A DNA stretch of 64,000 nt from Glaciecola flavus (GTDB taxonomy: Bacteria; Pseudomonadota; Gammaproteobacteria; Enterobacterales; Alteromonadaceae). Positions 53,128 to 62,220 of this stretch are shown one piece after another. The position numbers and the translations under genes are program-made. The DNA is taken from NCBI RefSeq assembly GCF_042646125.1, contig NZ_JBHRSW010000005.1:310001-374000 (forward strand), given 5' to 3'. Position 1 is the stretch's first letter. Every line of letters begins with the position of its first letter. The notes under the pieces are model-generated. The model saw only the letters and a program-made list of their open reading frames with translations. It was not told the DNA's origin and did no database searches.

Positions 53128-54786
53128 ATGCAAAATCTACTCATAGTTGATGACGAAAAACATATTTTGGCTGCACTAAAGCGCACTTTTGCGAACCAGC
53201 CATACACCTTGTTTACCGCAGCATCAGCAAACGAAGCACTAGATGTGCTCTCGTCAAATGCTATTCAGGTGATGATCACGGACTTTAAAATGCCAGAAAA
53301 GAACGGCGCTGAACTCATCAAAAGCGCCTTGCTAGCATACCCCGAAATTGTGCCGATCATGCTAAGTGGACAGGCAGATTATGAGCAAATGGTTCAGCTT
53401 ATGTCCGCCTGTCATGTACTAAAGTTTATAAAAAAGCCATGGATCAAAGATGATCTACTCGCCTGTGTGCGACAAGCTTTTTATCAACATCAAAAAAACT
53501 CTCACAGTAGCTGGCAACATCGCTTAAACAAGCAATCTACCTGCAAAGCACTCCATGAGTTTGATTGTGCTACCTTGCAACTATTGAAAAGCAAACACGA
53601 TATTGTCATGTGTTTGCTGAATTTGAATAACGCTACCGACATCTGTGAGGCCTTAGGACAAAACACCTGTGAACACATACAAAATATCCTACTCACCAGT
53701 GCACACAGGTGTTTGCCATCAAATACCATCTCTTATTGGCACTCCCCGAGCACGGCGATTCTTTGTTTTTCGAAATATGAGCAAAGCACATTTGTGAATT
53801 TGTTAGACACTGTGCGACAACAGATTCTAAAAAATACTGAGCAGCAGGTGCCGTTAATGAAACTCGATCTGCGTATTGCCTACCAAACCGTTAACAAGTG
53901 TTTTAGTAATATTGAGTTTTTGTTTGAAGAACTAAAGCAAAACTTAAAAACCCTCGATGCCATCAATCATACTATCGCGGTAAACGACGAAGTAAGTGAG
54001 AAAAATTCGAGGGAGCGCATTATTCGCACTTCGATGGAAAATGAACTGAGTAATGGTCAATTTAGCTTGGCCATTCAACCCAAAGTAGATCTGAAATCAA
54101 ACCAAATGCGAAGCGGTGAAATATTGTTACGTTGGGAGCACTCAGATCTCGGCTATTTATCACCAGAAGAGTTTATTGGTTTGGCAGAGGCGCATGGGCA
54201 AATTACAAAACTCGGAAACTGGGTAATGGAGCGCAGCATTTCTTTAACCAAAATGATGACACAAGCTGCTAGCACACTGCAGTCTATTTCGGTGAATGTG
54301 TCTTCTCGTCAATTGCATGATGAACACTTTATCTCTAATTTGTCCAACACCTTTGAACAATATGACATTGACCCGCAAAAAATAGAACTAGAACTAACCG
54401 AAACGTGTATTGCAGAAAATATTGATCACGTAATACCGATGCTAAAACGCCTAAAATCGCTTGGTGTCAGTTTGAGTATGGATGATTTTGGTTCAGGCAG
54501 CACCGCCTACAACTACCTAGTTGATTTGCCTATCGATACGCTCAAGCTAGACAAGTGCTTCTCAGACAATTTGAGTCATTCTCAGAAAAAACAAACCTTA
54601 GTTAGGAAGCTCATCGAAATATGTCATGACCTTGGCATAAACGTAGTGGCAGAGGGTGTGGAAGACAGGGAGACCTTGGCACTGTATCGCGCATTTAATT
54701 GTGACACCGTTCAAGGCTATGTATTTAGCCCCGCCATTGCGCCCGCCGCCTTCAAGGATCTGTTAGTGACGCAGCCTTTTAGATAA
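53128..54786 (+). CDS. REC-EAL cyclic-di-GMP phosphodiesterase
   Basis: A 552-residue response regulator. The receiver (1-125) has LLIVDDEKHI, phospho-aspartate in MITDFKMPEKNG and FIKKPW. A middle region (about 130-290) looks like a degenerate GGDEF domain. The C-terminal EAL domain keeps its key residues: EILLRWEH (EAL reads EIL), IELELTETCI, SMDDFGSGSTAY, LKLDKCF, VVAEGVED and TVQGYVFSP. Hydrolysis of c-di-GMP is likely. It pairs with the barrel gene and faces the kinase operon, giving the locus a probable active phosphodiesterase output. Confidence 0.87.
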   Translation: MQNLLIVDDEKHILAALKRTFANQPYTLFTAASANEALDVLSSNAIQVMITDFKMPEKNGAELIKSALLAYPEIVPIMLSGQADYEQMVQLMSACHVLKFIKKPWIKDDLLACVRQAFYQHQKNSHSSWQHRLNKQSTCKALHEFDCATLQLLKSKHDIVMCLLNLNNATDICEALGQNTCEHIQNILLTSAHRCLPSNTISYWHSPSTAILCFSKYEQSTFVNLLDTVRQQILKNTEQQVPLMKLDLRIAYQTVNKCFSNIEFLFEELKQNLKTLDAINHTIAVNDEVSEKNSRERIIRTSMENELSNGQFSLAIQPKVDLKSNQMRSGEILLRWEHSDLGYLSPEEFIGLAEAHGQITKLGNWVMERSISLTKMMTQAASTLQSISVNVSSRQLHDEHFISNLSNTFEQYDIDPQKIELELTETCIAENIDHVIPMLKRLKSLGVSLSMDDFGSGSTAYNYLVDLPIDTLKLDKCFSDNLSHSQKKQTLVRKLIEICHDLGINVVAEGVEDRETLALYRAFNCDTVQGYVFSPAIAPAAFKDLLVTQPFR

Positions 54787-54905
54787 ATTTGTTGTGTAAG
54801 CTAAAACCAGAATAAGATAGGCTAAGTTTTTTATGCGGTCGCAAGACAGGCAGCTTGTCTATAGTCATGCAGACAATAAATTACGATTAAATATAAAGGG
54901 ACTAT

Positions 54906-55289
54906 ATGAAAAACCGGACTTTACTAACCTATCTAATATTAACCTTTTCAAGCATCGCTAGCGCAAGCAAAACGCCTGAGACACTTGCTATGGTTTATCA
55001 AGAGCAGTTAAACAATGGAAACATTGAGCAAGCTTTGGCGTATTGGCTCCCCCGAAAAGCTGCCCAATTTAAAAAAGACAATGGCTTGGTTCTATCTCAA
55101 CTATTTGGCGATATTGAGATTATCAAAAATACCATCAACGGTAGTTGCAATAATTCATCATGCAAAGTTTTTGCTCAGTTCAAAAACAACGACAATGAAT
55201 TGCAACAGGTAATCTACACATTTGAAGGCGTGAACAATTTAAAACTTAGCAACGTACAAACGCACGGGTATAGGTACGGAGGTTCCTAA
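54906..55289 (+). CDS. small secreted protein of unknown function
   Basis: A 127-residue protein with a signal peptide (about 1-20, ending SIASASK). The mature part (ETLAMVYQEQLNNGNIEQAL, then beta-rich segments) hints at an NTF2-like/DUF4878 fold. Two cysteines (SCNNSSCK) may form a disulfide. GGGA-type spacing upstream is adequate (AAGGGAC at 54896-54902). No clear partner. Confidence 0.6.
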   Translation: MKNRTLLTYLILTFSSIASASKTPETLAMVYQEQLNNGNIEQALAYWLPRKAAQFKKDNGLVLSQLFGDIEIIKNTINGSCNNSSCKVFAQFKNNDNELQQVIYTFEGVNNLKLSNVQTHGYRYGGS

Positions 55290-55311
55290 TTTAAACAATC
55301 TAGTTCTTTCA

Positions 55312-55551
55312 ATGTTTGCAGCACCTGTATTAGCTATCATTTTTTCTGTAGTGGGTTATCCGTTTTTTGCGATAATAAATAGAAAAAGAGGTGCGCTTAA
55401 ATTGGCTCTCCAGCTTCATCCTCTTTCACTATATCTGTTTCCTCACCCGCCTGTGCTAACCATGTCGATATTTCTTGGCTGTCTAACACACGCTCTTTAT
55501 ATTGATTTGCTAAGTCAGACAGTGGCAGATTATAGGTTTTTGCTCTCATGA
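55312..55551 (+). CDS. short membrane frame, possibly truncated gene
   Basis: A frame with an N-terminal membrane helix (MFAAPVLAIIFSVVGYPFFAI, then basic INRKRGALK). Its last two-thirds run antisense over the GST gene, where the sequence is only a reflection of that gene. The first 85 bp look genuine, so it may be a membrane protein gene whose 3' part was lost when the GST gene became its neighbour. Confidence 0.25.
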   Translation: MFAAPVLAIIFSVVGYPFFAIINRKRGALKLALQLHPLSLYLFPHPPVLTMSIFLGCLTHALYIDLLSQTVADYRFLLS

Positions 55552-56047
55552 CTACAGGTGTGAACATAGCATCAGCAATCGACCATTCGCCAAACAACCA
55601 CCCATTTGGAAATGCTGCCATTTGTTCCGACCATATGTCGTCAATTCTCGCCCACTCTTTCGCGGCACCTTCGCTCAAAGTGATTTTTCTAAGTGCTCTA
55701 CAATTCATTGGTAGTTCATTGCGAACATTCATGAAACCAGAGTGCATTTCACAAGAAATAGCTCGTGCTTTCGCTTTTTGTGCTTTGTCAGTAGGCCAAG
55801 CCGCCCCATTGAGATAGTTGTCATTTACATATTCTAAAATAGCCAGCGAGTCCCAAACCTTGATATCACCGTCGACTAGCGCAGGTACTTTTGCGGCAGG
55901 GTTAATCTCAGATAAGGTCTGGTAAAATTCTGGGGTAAATAGTGACAGCTTCATCACTTCAGCATTAAGATTAAAGCGTTCAAATATCACCCAAGCGCGC
56001 AGTGACCACGTGGAGTAGTTTTGGTTTGCAATGTATAGCTTCATCAT
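55397..56047 (-). CDS. glutathione S-transferase
   Basis: A 216-residue GST. The N-terminal thioredoxin-like half shows LYIANQNYSTWSLRAWVIF, INPAAKVPALVDGD and WDSLAILEYV (the E/S glutathione contact), and the helical C-terminal half is of normal length. Cytoplasmic detoxification or thiol transfer, substrate unknown. Start at MMKLYI: either of the first two methionines is possible. It is divergent from the LysR gene by 108 bp and is the likely target of that regulator. Confidence 0.87.
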   Translation of the reverse strand: MMKLYIANQNYSTWSLRAWVIFERFNLNAEVMKLSLFTPEFYQTLSEINPAAKVPALVDGDIKVWDSLAILEYVNDNYLNGAAWPTDKAQKAKARAISCEMHSGFMNVRNELPMNCRALRKITLSEGAAKEWARIDDIWSEQMAAFPNGWLFGEWSIADAMFTPVVMRAKTYNLPLSDLANQYKERVLDSQEISTWLAQAGEETDIVKEDEAGEPI

Positions 56048-56155
56048 GTTCCCTCAATTCTATGAATGTATTTCTAGGTTAAGGTATTGCAGTACAAAGC
56101 ACTAACGTATAGTTTTTATATAACCTATAAATTTTTTCGATGGATTGGCTGAATA

Positions 56156-56980
56156 ATGGATATCGACACACTTCGTAGCTTTGTTGCTTTCACTGAAACA
56201 GGCAGTTTTACTCGCGCGGCAAAACAGATTAACCGCACACAATCTGCCTTCAGTGCACAAATGAAAAAGTTGGAACAAGAGTTATCCGTCAAACTCTTTG
56301 AAAAACATGGGCGTAACCTTATTCTTACCGAGGCTGGAAGTTCGCTGCGAGTTGAAGCTGAAAAGATTATTTCATTACACAGTGATACAGTCACCAAAAT
56401 AAAACGCTATCAAGATAAACAGCCGTTACGATTGGGCTGCCCAGAAGATTACAATGACAATCTACTACCTTTAATCATTGAACGTCTCTACGCCGCAGAA
56501 CCAACTTGCTCTATTCAAGTTTTTAGCCGCCCAAGTGTGACCTTACGCGAATGGTTGGATGAAGGGAAGATCGATGCCGCAATTGTTACTCGTGCACCGA
56601 ACAGCGAAGAAGGGTATTGGTTGTGTGCCGACCAAAGCGTATGGATTAGCAGTCCAGACTACGATATTCGCAATACGTCATCTATTCCCTTAGCGCTATT
56701 CCAAAAAGATTGTAAATACCACGCAGCGGCAATTGAAACCTTGAGCAAGAGAAAGGTGCCATATCACCTCCTTGCGTGTTGCGACACCTCATCGGCGCAG
56801 CGAGCACTCGTCGCAGCGGGTTTAGCTGTTGGCGCAATGGGGAAAATAAGCGTAAGTGGCAAAGTAAAGATTATTGAGAACCTCCCTCCTTTACCCAATG
56901 TGGATATTGTGTTGCTTAGCGGCATAGACAAGCATGCGCTATTAGATAAAGTCGATCTAGACAACATTTTCGACAACTAA
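56156..56980 (+). CDS. LysR-family transcriptional regulator
   Basis: A 274-residue LysR regulator. The N-terminal helix-turn-helix (TLRSFVAFTETGSFTRAAKQ, INRTQSAFSAQMKKLEQEL) is intact, and the C-terminal domain is PBP2-like (PLRLGCPEDYNDNLLPLIIE). It is slightly shorter than the typical 290-300. Divergent from the GST gene, which it probably controls. Effector unknown. Confidence 0.9.
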   Translation: MDIDTLRSFVAFTETGSFTRAAKQINRTQSAFSAQMKKLEQELSVKLFEKHGRNLILTEAGSSLRVEAEKIISLHSDTVTKIKRYQDKQPLRLGCPEDYNDNLLPLIIERLYAAEPTCSIQVFSRPSVTLREWLDEGKIDAAIVTRAPNSEEGYWLCADQSVWISSPDYDIRNTSSIPLALFQKDCKYHAAAIETLSKRKVPYHLLACCDTSSAQRALVAAGLAVGAMGKISVSGKVKIIENLPPLPNVDIVLLSGIDKHALLDKVDLDNIFDN

Positions 56981-57177
56981 AAAATACAGATAACTCAATT
57001 CAAATTTGCGTCCTTGGTCATAAAAGTAGAATTAATAAATGGAGCTATTTTTAGAGCTATAATAATTTCTGGTGTATGACTTACAAGGTTGCGGTGGTAG
57101 GCTAACACAAAAATCATCTGCACAATAAGACGCCAATCGTTAGCAAGGGAGCCTTTGTTCAGATTGTAGTAAAGAAC

Positions 57178-58656
57178 TTATAGCTTGCGGTGTAAACCGC
57201 CATCGTTCATTACGGCTACAACCTTACCTTGTTTATCGCGCTGAAATTTGATTTTTTCATCGGTTAATTCACCATTTTGAATGAGCGAGAATATGTCTTT
57301 GTCAACATGGGCATATTGATACATTGCATAGTCGATAGTATCGGCGGGTAAATAGAGCAATACCAGTCCACTTCCCCATTTGCCAATATAATACTCGCTA
57401 TTAAATGGGTTTAAATCATAAAAACCTTCATATTGAGACAAATTAAGGCCATCTATTGAGGTGTCGTCAATTTCATCGCCTCGAGCGATAATTTTATTGA
57501 GGTTGTTGATGTAGGCAATCGCTCTGACTTTGTTAGCGGAAGTGTTAAAAGCAAAGCCTTCTTTTTTGGTCAGGTTTAGTTTTAAAAAAGAGTTGTAGCC
57601 TGGGCACATACCACCATGCATGGCCCATGTATCACCTTGCTTGTCTTGGTTGACAATAAAACCCAATCCTCGATTACTCTCTACGCTTGAGTGATCGGTT
57701 TGATACATTTGCATTAAGGAAGAGGAACTCATCAATTCAGGTGTGCTCGCATCTATTTCCCTAAAGTGCCATTTGGCATATTTTGCCAAATCGGCGCCGT
57801 TGCTAGAAATCCCTGCGGCCGGTTGCATTGCTCGAGTTTGATAGAAATTGGCAGGTTGACGTTTGCCATCTCTGTTGATGGCGCTATAACCGATAACGTG
57901 TTCATTGCCATACTGGTTTTTGGGAAGTTCTACCACGGAATGCGTCATACCTAGAGGTTCAAATATTTCACTTTCCATATAATCTTTATAACTTTTTTCC
58001 GAGACGATCTGGATAATCTGTCCGAGTAGTGCAAATCCTATGTTGCTGTATTCAACTTTTGTATCAAATCTATGCGCCATTTTTTGTTGTGTTAGGCTCT
58101 TATAAAAATCGTCTTCTGCCGGAAAATCATGATTCGGGCCACTCCAGTAACTGTGTTTGGTATCTCTAGGCAAACCTGACGTATGGGTTAACAAACTTCT
58201 TACTGTTATGGCATCCACATCGTCTCCCTGAATGGAAAACCGAGGCAATAAGTCTTTGACTTTTTGATCTAAGGAGAGCTTACCCTCATCAACCAGCTTC
58301 ATAATGGCTGTGGCCGTAAATACTTTACTCGATGAGCAGATACTTGATATGGCTTGATCAGTGACTGGTTGTTCGTGACCCACTGCCGCTTTGCCGTAAT
58401 TTCCAGACCATAGAGTTTGTTGTTTTCTAGTATAACTAGCTGATACAAAGGGTATTTTTTCATAGTCCATTTGTGACTCAATCCACACATTGATGATATT
58501 TTTTACGTCTGGGTGAAGCGATGGTTCGGCGTTTTGTGCTCTCACGGCATGAGAGATAGAGACTGACGATAACACACAAATAATAGTCAAAAAATTTTTC
58601 AAAATTGCTACCCTTTTATATAGTTGACTATTGGATTCATCATTGCTTGATTTCAC
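57178..58656 (-). CDS. beta-lactamase-family serine hydrolase with extra C-terminal domain
   Basis: A 492-residue serine hydrolase of the class C beta-lactamase fold. Signal peptide or anchor near the N-terminus (IICVLSSVSISHAVRA). SxxK in ICSSSKVFTATAIMKL, YxN in VEYSNIGFALL, HGG in AMHGGMCPGY. After the catalytic domain a beta-rich tail of about 110 residues (DGLNLSQYEGFYDLNPF onward) resembles a lipocalin-like DUF3471 domain. It is larger than, and distinct from, the hydrolase at 1746. Substrate unknown. Confidence 0.82.
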   Translation of the reverse strand: MKSSNDESNSQLYKRVAILKNFLTIICVLSSVSISHAVRAQNAEPSLHPDVKNIINVWIESQMDYEKIPFVSASYTRKQQTLWSGNYGKAAVGHEQPVTDQAISSICSSSKVFTATAIMKLVDEGKLSLDQKVKDLLPRFSIQGDDVDAITVRSLLTHTSGLPRDTKHSYWSGPNHDFPAEDDFYKSLTQQKMAHRFDTKVEYSNIGFALLGQIIQIVSEKSYKDYMESEIFEPLGMTHSVVELPKNQYGNEHVIGYSAINRDGKRQPANFYQTRAMQPAAGISSNGADLAKYAKWHFREIDASTPELMSSSSLMQMYQTDHSSVESNRGLGFIVNQDKQGDTWAMHGGMCPGYNSFLKLNLTKKEGFAFNTSANKVRAIAYINNLNKIIARGDEIDDTSIDGLNLSQYEGFYDLNPFNSEYYIGKWGSGLVLLYLPADTIDYAMYQYAHVDKDIFSLIQNGELTDEKIKFQRDKQGKVVAVMNDGGLHRKL

Positions 58657-59025
58657 CAGTATTGCAACAGCGCTGATTAGAGACGTTTATATAGTCGAAT
58701 GATGACCACAAAAAGTTTGACTGCTTTGCGCTATTTTTTCAGAAATAAAGGGGTCAATGTAAATTACCTTGTTTAGCTCAATTTGATTGGTTCAGTGCTC
58801 CAAGTAAATTTTTAGAACTTGATTGTGTAAATCTATATCGATCAATTGCACTTGTCTGTCACACTCAAAATCATGTATGTTGACATAAACGCGAACCGCT
58901 ATTGGAGAATAGCTAGCGACGCAATACTTGTATTAAGGCGAAAGAATAATTGTTGTTGAAGTAATACAAACCGGTTGTTTCGAGTACGAAGGTGTTCCCA
59001 CAATTAAAATAGATGAAGGTAATAT
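58657..59025. other. gap between the serine hydrolase and YbhB-like genes
   Basis: 369 bp without a convincing gene. It contains the two divergent promoters. A short tract AAAGGGGTCAATGTAAATTA at 58748-58767 recalls the ends of REP-type repeats but occurs once only. Confidence 0.35.
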
Positions 59026-59580
59026 ATGCAACTCAGTAAAAAACTGTTCTTTATTGTATCGATGACAGCTGCACTAAGTGCGAACGCTGGTAGCTTTAGC
59101 GTATCCAGTGAAGATATCGCTCACGGCGAGTTTATGGGCAAAAAACATGAGTTTAGTGGCTTTGGTTGCACGGGCGACGACAAGTCGCCTCAATTATCTT
59201 GGAGCAATGCTCCTGAGGGCACCAAGAGTTTTGCGGTAACCGTATATGACCCTGACGCACCAACAGGTAGCGGCTGGTGGCACTGGCAAGTTATCAATAT
59301 TCCGTCAACCGTAACAACGCTGAAAACTGGTGCTGGCAATGTTAAAAAAAACGCATTGCCTGAGGGAGCCGCTCAAGTCGTAAATGATTATGGTATAGCA
59401 GGGTATGGCGGAGCATGTCCACCTAAAGGGCATGGAGCTCATCGTTACTTCTTTACTGTTTACGCTTTGTCGGTTGAGAAGCTTGAGTTACCTGAAGGCG
59501 CATCTGGGGCTTTGGCAGGGTATATGATCAAGGCAAATACGATCGAGTCGAGTACGATTCAGGCCTTGTATAAAAGGTAA
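59026..59580 (+). CDS. YbhB/YbcL (PEBP) family secreted protein
   Basis: A phosphatidylethanolamine-binding/Raf-kinase-inhibitor-like protein of 184 residues with a signal peptide (ending LSANAGS). Family motifs: GDDKSPQLSW, VYDPDAPTGSGWWHW, GYGGACPPKGHGAHRYFFTVYAL. Bacterial members bind small ligands in the periplasm. No enzymatic role is known. It stands alone. A hairpin overlaps its stop (59576-59598). Confidence 0.9.
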   Translation: MQLSKKLFFIVSMTAALSANAGSFSVSSEDIAHGEFMGKKHEFSGFGCTGDDKSPQLSWSNAPEGTKSFAVTVYDPDAPTGSGWWHWQVINIPSTVTTLKTGAGNVKKNALPEGAAQVVNDYGIAGYGGACPPKGHGAHRYFFTVYALSVEKLELPEGASGALAGYMIKANTIESSTIQALYKR

Positions 59581-59598
59581 TAAGAAATACTTATTGCC
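59576..59598 (+). terminator. hairpin at the end of the YbhB-like gene
   Basis: GGTAATAAG (59576-59584) pairs with CTTATTGCC (59590-59598) with one G-T pair and a 5-nt loop. No T-run follows. Confidence 0.4.
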
Positions 59599-59961
59599 TC
59601 TCGTAAACCGCCTACCTCAGTAGGTATTAACCAACAAATGATTTGCTGTTGGGTACAAATACACTAAAAATACAGGTGAGATTGAGTCTGGGCGGAGGGA
59701 TATGCGCCGCAGACTCACTGGCGAATTGGATAACCTTGAAGAACGTCATCCACAAGCAGCACAACACTCTCCGTCGTTCATCTTGCACCACAGCTCGGGA
59801 AAAACCTACATCGTTTGCAGCTAAAGGCGACCAATTTCTCACGTTAGCAATCACCACATTCCACCCGTAAGAAATAGTATTCAAGTCGGTCATAGTGAGG
59901 AAATCATCAAACTCACGCTCAACATACTTAGGTAGCAGCAATCAGACGCTACATTGACTCC
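59599..59961. other. 363-bp gap with one small ORF
   Basis: No recognised gene. On the plus strand ATG 59702 to stop 59824 encodes 40 residues (MRRRLTGELDNLEERHPQAA and a further 20) with GGAGG four bases upstream. The longer frames on both strands have no family resemblance. Confidence 0.3.
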
Positions 59962-61152
59962 TTACATGTTCTCACTAAAAAAAGCCCGTTTTAAGCCCAT
60001 CTCTAATCCACGAATTTCGGCGAGGCCTTTTAACCTGCCAATAGCTGAATAGCCAGGGTTGGTCTTCTTGTTTAAGTCATCGAGTATTTGATGGCCATGA
60101 TCAGGACGCATGGGAATCGTTTGCTTGTTTCCCGAACTTGCACGCTGGTGTTCTTGTTGTAACAAGGCAAAGACTACCTTGTACATATCGACATCCCCGT
60201 CTAAATGCGCAGCTTCGTAAAAGCTATTTGTATTGTCTTCCCTTTGGGTAGCGCGAAGATGTGCAAAATAGATGCGATCTCCAAACTGTTCTATCATGTC
60301 CACAAGGTCGTTATCAGCGCGCACGCCATAAGAGCCTGTGCACATCGTAATGCCATTGCACGCTGCGTCTGAAATCGAAACTAACCAACGAATATCGTCA
60401 ATACTCGACATAATCCTCGGTAAGCCAAGAATTGGTCGCGGGGGGTCATCTGGATGTATGGCTAATTTCACGCCGCAAGCTTGACAGGTAGGCAAAATTT
60501 CTTTCAAAAAATAAGCTAAATGCGTCCTAAATCTCGCTTTGTCAATGTACTTGTATGCGTCTAGCTCCATTTGGAATTGTTCAAGCGTATACCCTTCTTC
60601 CGCTCCAGGCAGTCCAGCAATAATATTGGTAGTGAGCAAGTTCTTTTCCGAAATAGACAAATTATCGTAATGTTGCTTGGCTCGGGCTTTCTCGTCCTCC
60701 GAATATGTACCATCTGCATTGGGGCGTTTGAGTATATACAAATCAAAAGCGGCTAAGGCATCGGCATCAAAACGAAGTGCACGTGAGCCATCAGGTAAGG
60801 CATAAGAAAGATCGGTTCTTGTCCAATCCAACACGGGCATAAAGTTATAGCAAATAGTATCAATCCCATGAAAAGCCAAGCTTTTTATTGTTTGCTTGTA
60901 GTTTTCAATATATGCCTGATAGCCTTCAGATTGGCGCTTAATGGCTTCGTGAACAGGTACGCTTTCAACCACCGACCAACGCAAGTATTTAGCTTCAATT
61001 AGTTTCTTTCGCGCAGCTATCTCTTCAACAGGCCACGCTTCGCCATTTGGGATATGATGTAAAGCAGTGACTACCCCACTCGCTCCCGCTTGACGGATGT
61101 CGTCTAAACTGACTGGGTCATGTGGTCCATACCATCTCCATGTTTGTTCCAT
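59962..61152 (-). CDS. uxuA: D-mannonate dehydratase
   Basis: A UxuA-family mannonate dehydratase of 396 residues, TIM barrel with metal site: MEQTWRWYGPHDPVSLDDIR, GVVTALHHIPNGEAW, VESVPVHEAIK, LAIHPDDPPRPILGLPRI, NGITMCTGSYGV, HLRATQRED and MRPDHGHQIL. It converts D-mannonate to 2-keto-3-deoxy-D-gluconate in hexuronate (glucuronate or alginate-derived) catabolism. The KDG formed would use the KDG kinase and aldolase in this window. The usual partner UxuB (mannonate oxidoreductase) is not next to it. AGGATAA upstream is a good ribosome site. Confidence 0.92.
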   Translation of the reverse strand: MEQTWRWYGPHDPVSLDDIRQAGASGVVTALHHIPNGEAWPVEEIAARKKLIEAKYLRWSVVESVPVHEAIKRQSEGYQAYIENYKQTIKSLAFHGIDTICYNFMPVLDWTRTDLSYALPDGSRALRFDADALAAFDLYILKRPNADGTYSEDEKARAKQHYDNLSISEKNLLTTNIIAGLPGAEEGYTLEQFQMELDAYKYIDKARFRTHLAYFLKEILPTCQACGVKLAIHPDDPPRPILGLPRIMSSIDDIRWLVSISDAACNGITMCTGSYGVRADNDLVDMIEQFGDRIYFAHLRATQREDNTNSFYEAAHLDGDVDMYKVVFALLQQEHQRASSGNKQTIPMRPDHGHQILDDLNKKTNPGYSAIGRLKGLAEIRGLEMGLKRAFFSENM

Positions 61153-61420
61153 TGGTTATTATCCTAAATATTTATAAGGTGGATTGGTCAGTTTCAAAGT
61201 ACTGACATATATAACCTTACTTTTCTGCTTCAGAGACGCGGAGGGATGGTACTTGGCAGCTACTCCGTGATTTAGAAAAAGTAAAAGTGAACATTGATTG
61301 ACCAATAAAATAAAGGTATGCATAATACATTATTAACATAATATTAACCATTTTTACTACAGAAACTGTAGTGTGTTGATCCTATCTTTGTGGTCAACAT
61401 GACTCAAAAGGAATGATGTC
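61153..61420. promoter_or_regulatory. divergent control region uxuA / DUF1080 gene
   Basis: Contains a perfect palindrome ACTACAG-aaa-CTGTAGT at 61356-61372 just upstream of the DUF1080 gene, a probable operator. GGGATGGTACTTGGCAG at 61243-61259 resembles part of the inverted-repeat arm at 33708-33724 (15 of 17 bases). Confidence 0.4.
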
Positions 61421-62122
61421 ATGCGAGTTAGATTTAGGCTAAAAACCATGAGCATTTTCTTAGTATACTTGTCCTTGTTTGCTTGTGCGAATTCTCCTCG
61501 TACTTTGGACAAGTATTTATCTAACTGGCAAAATATTTATACCTACGGTGAAGTAAAACAAAGTAATGACGAATTGCACTTAATATCGCGTGCAAATTGG
61601 TTTTTACTGAGTACAGACAAATATGCAGACTTTGTTTTAGAAGCCGAAGTAAAAATGCCCGAAACCAATGAATACTCAAACTCAGGTATCATTTTTAGAG
61701 CACAAGTAGGTGAGCATGAAACTAAAGGCCGATTTGCGTATGGCTATCAAGCTGAGATAGACCCGAGTAAAAGAAAATGGAGCGGCGGCCTATATGAGCA
61801 AGGCACCAAGCGCCAATGGCTACACCCCATCCATGATACCCGTTCATTCCCCGATGAAAACTTCAAATTTAACTACTCTCCCGAGTGGAGCGCACTAAAA
61901 GCAAATGCCTACAAACATTTGAGTTGGAACAAATACAAGATTCAGGCAAAAGGAAGTGACATAAAGATTTGGGTAAATGACATCCTCACCACACATGTAA
62001 AAGACACTAAGTTACGCGAAGGCTATATCGGTATCCAACATCACGGAAGCCACAATTTTGCTAAAAATGGCGACAGAACAAATACCGTGCGCTTTAGAAA
62101 TATAAAAATAGCCGCTATTTAA
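61421..62122 (+). CDS. DUF1080 (3-keto-disaccharide hydrolase-like) lipoprotein
   Basis: A 233-residue lipoprotein (lipobox LSLFAC near residue 24, start possibly at the internal methionine of MSIFLVYL). It carries a DUF1080 concanavalin-like domain: FVLEAEVKMPETNEYSNSGI, IIFRAQVGE, YGYQAEIDPSKRKWSGGLYE, KYKIQAKGSDIKIWVNDI and EGYIGIQHHGSH. Members hydrolyse 3-keto-glycosides or act as lectins. Divergent from uxuA. Possibly linked with Gfo/Idh and TIM-barrel genes elsewhere in the window, but not adjacent to them. Confidence 0.82.
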   Translation: MRVRFRLKTMSIFLVYLSLFACANSPRTLDKYLSNWQNIYTYGEVKQSNDELHLISRANWFLLSTDKYADFVLEAEVKMPETNEYSNSGIIFRAQVGEHETKGRFAYGYQAEIDPSKRKWSGGLYEQGTKRQWLHPIHDTRSFPDENFKFNYSPEWSALKANAYKHLSWNKYKIQAKGSDIKIWVNDILTTHVKDTKLREGYIGIQHHGSHNFAKNGDRTNTVRFRNIKIAAI

Positions 62123-62154
62123 CACTTACTTAAAAATTGCGATTAGATTGGTGA

Positions 62155-62182
62155 CCAAGTGATATTGCGCTATACCACTTGG
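62155..62182. terminator. hairpin between converging DUF1080 and GlpD-like genes
   Basis: CCAAGTG (62155-62161) pairs with CACTTGG (62176-62182) around a 14-nt loop that can pair further. Probably a shared terminator. Confidence 0.55.
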
Positions 62183-62220
62183 CTTTGATTAAGTTGGGCA
62201 AGCCGTTAAACTCTAGCTAA

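Noticed and set aside
58748..58767. REP-like tract AAAGGGGTCAATGTAAATTA
   Set aside because: Single occurrence with no inverted partner nearby, so a repeat element cannot be supported.
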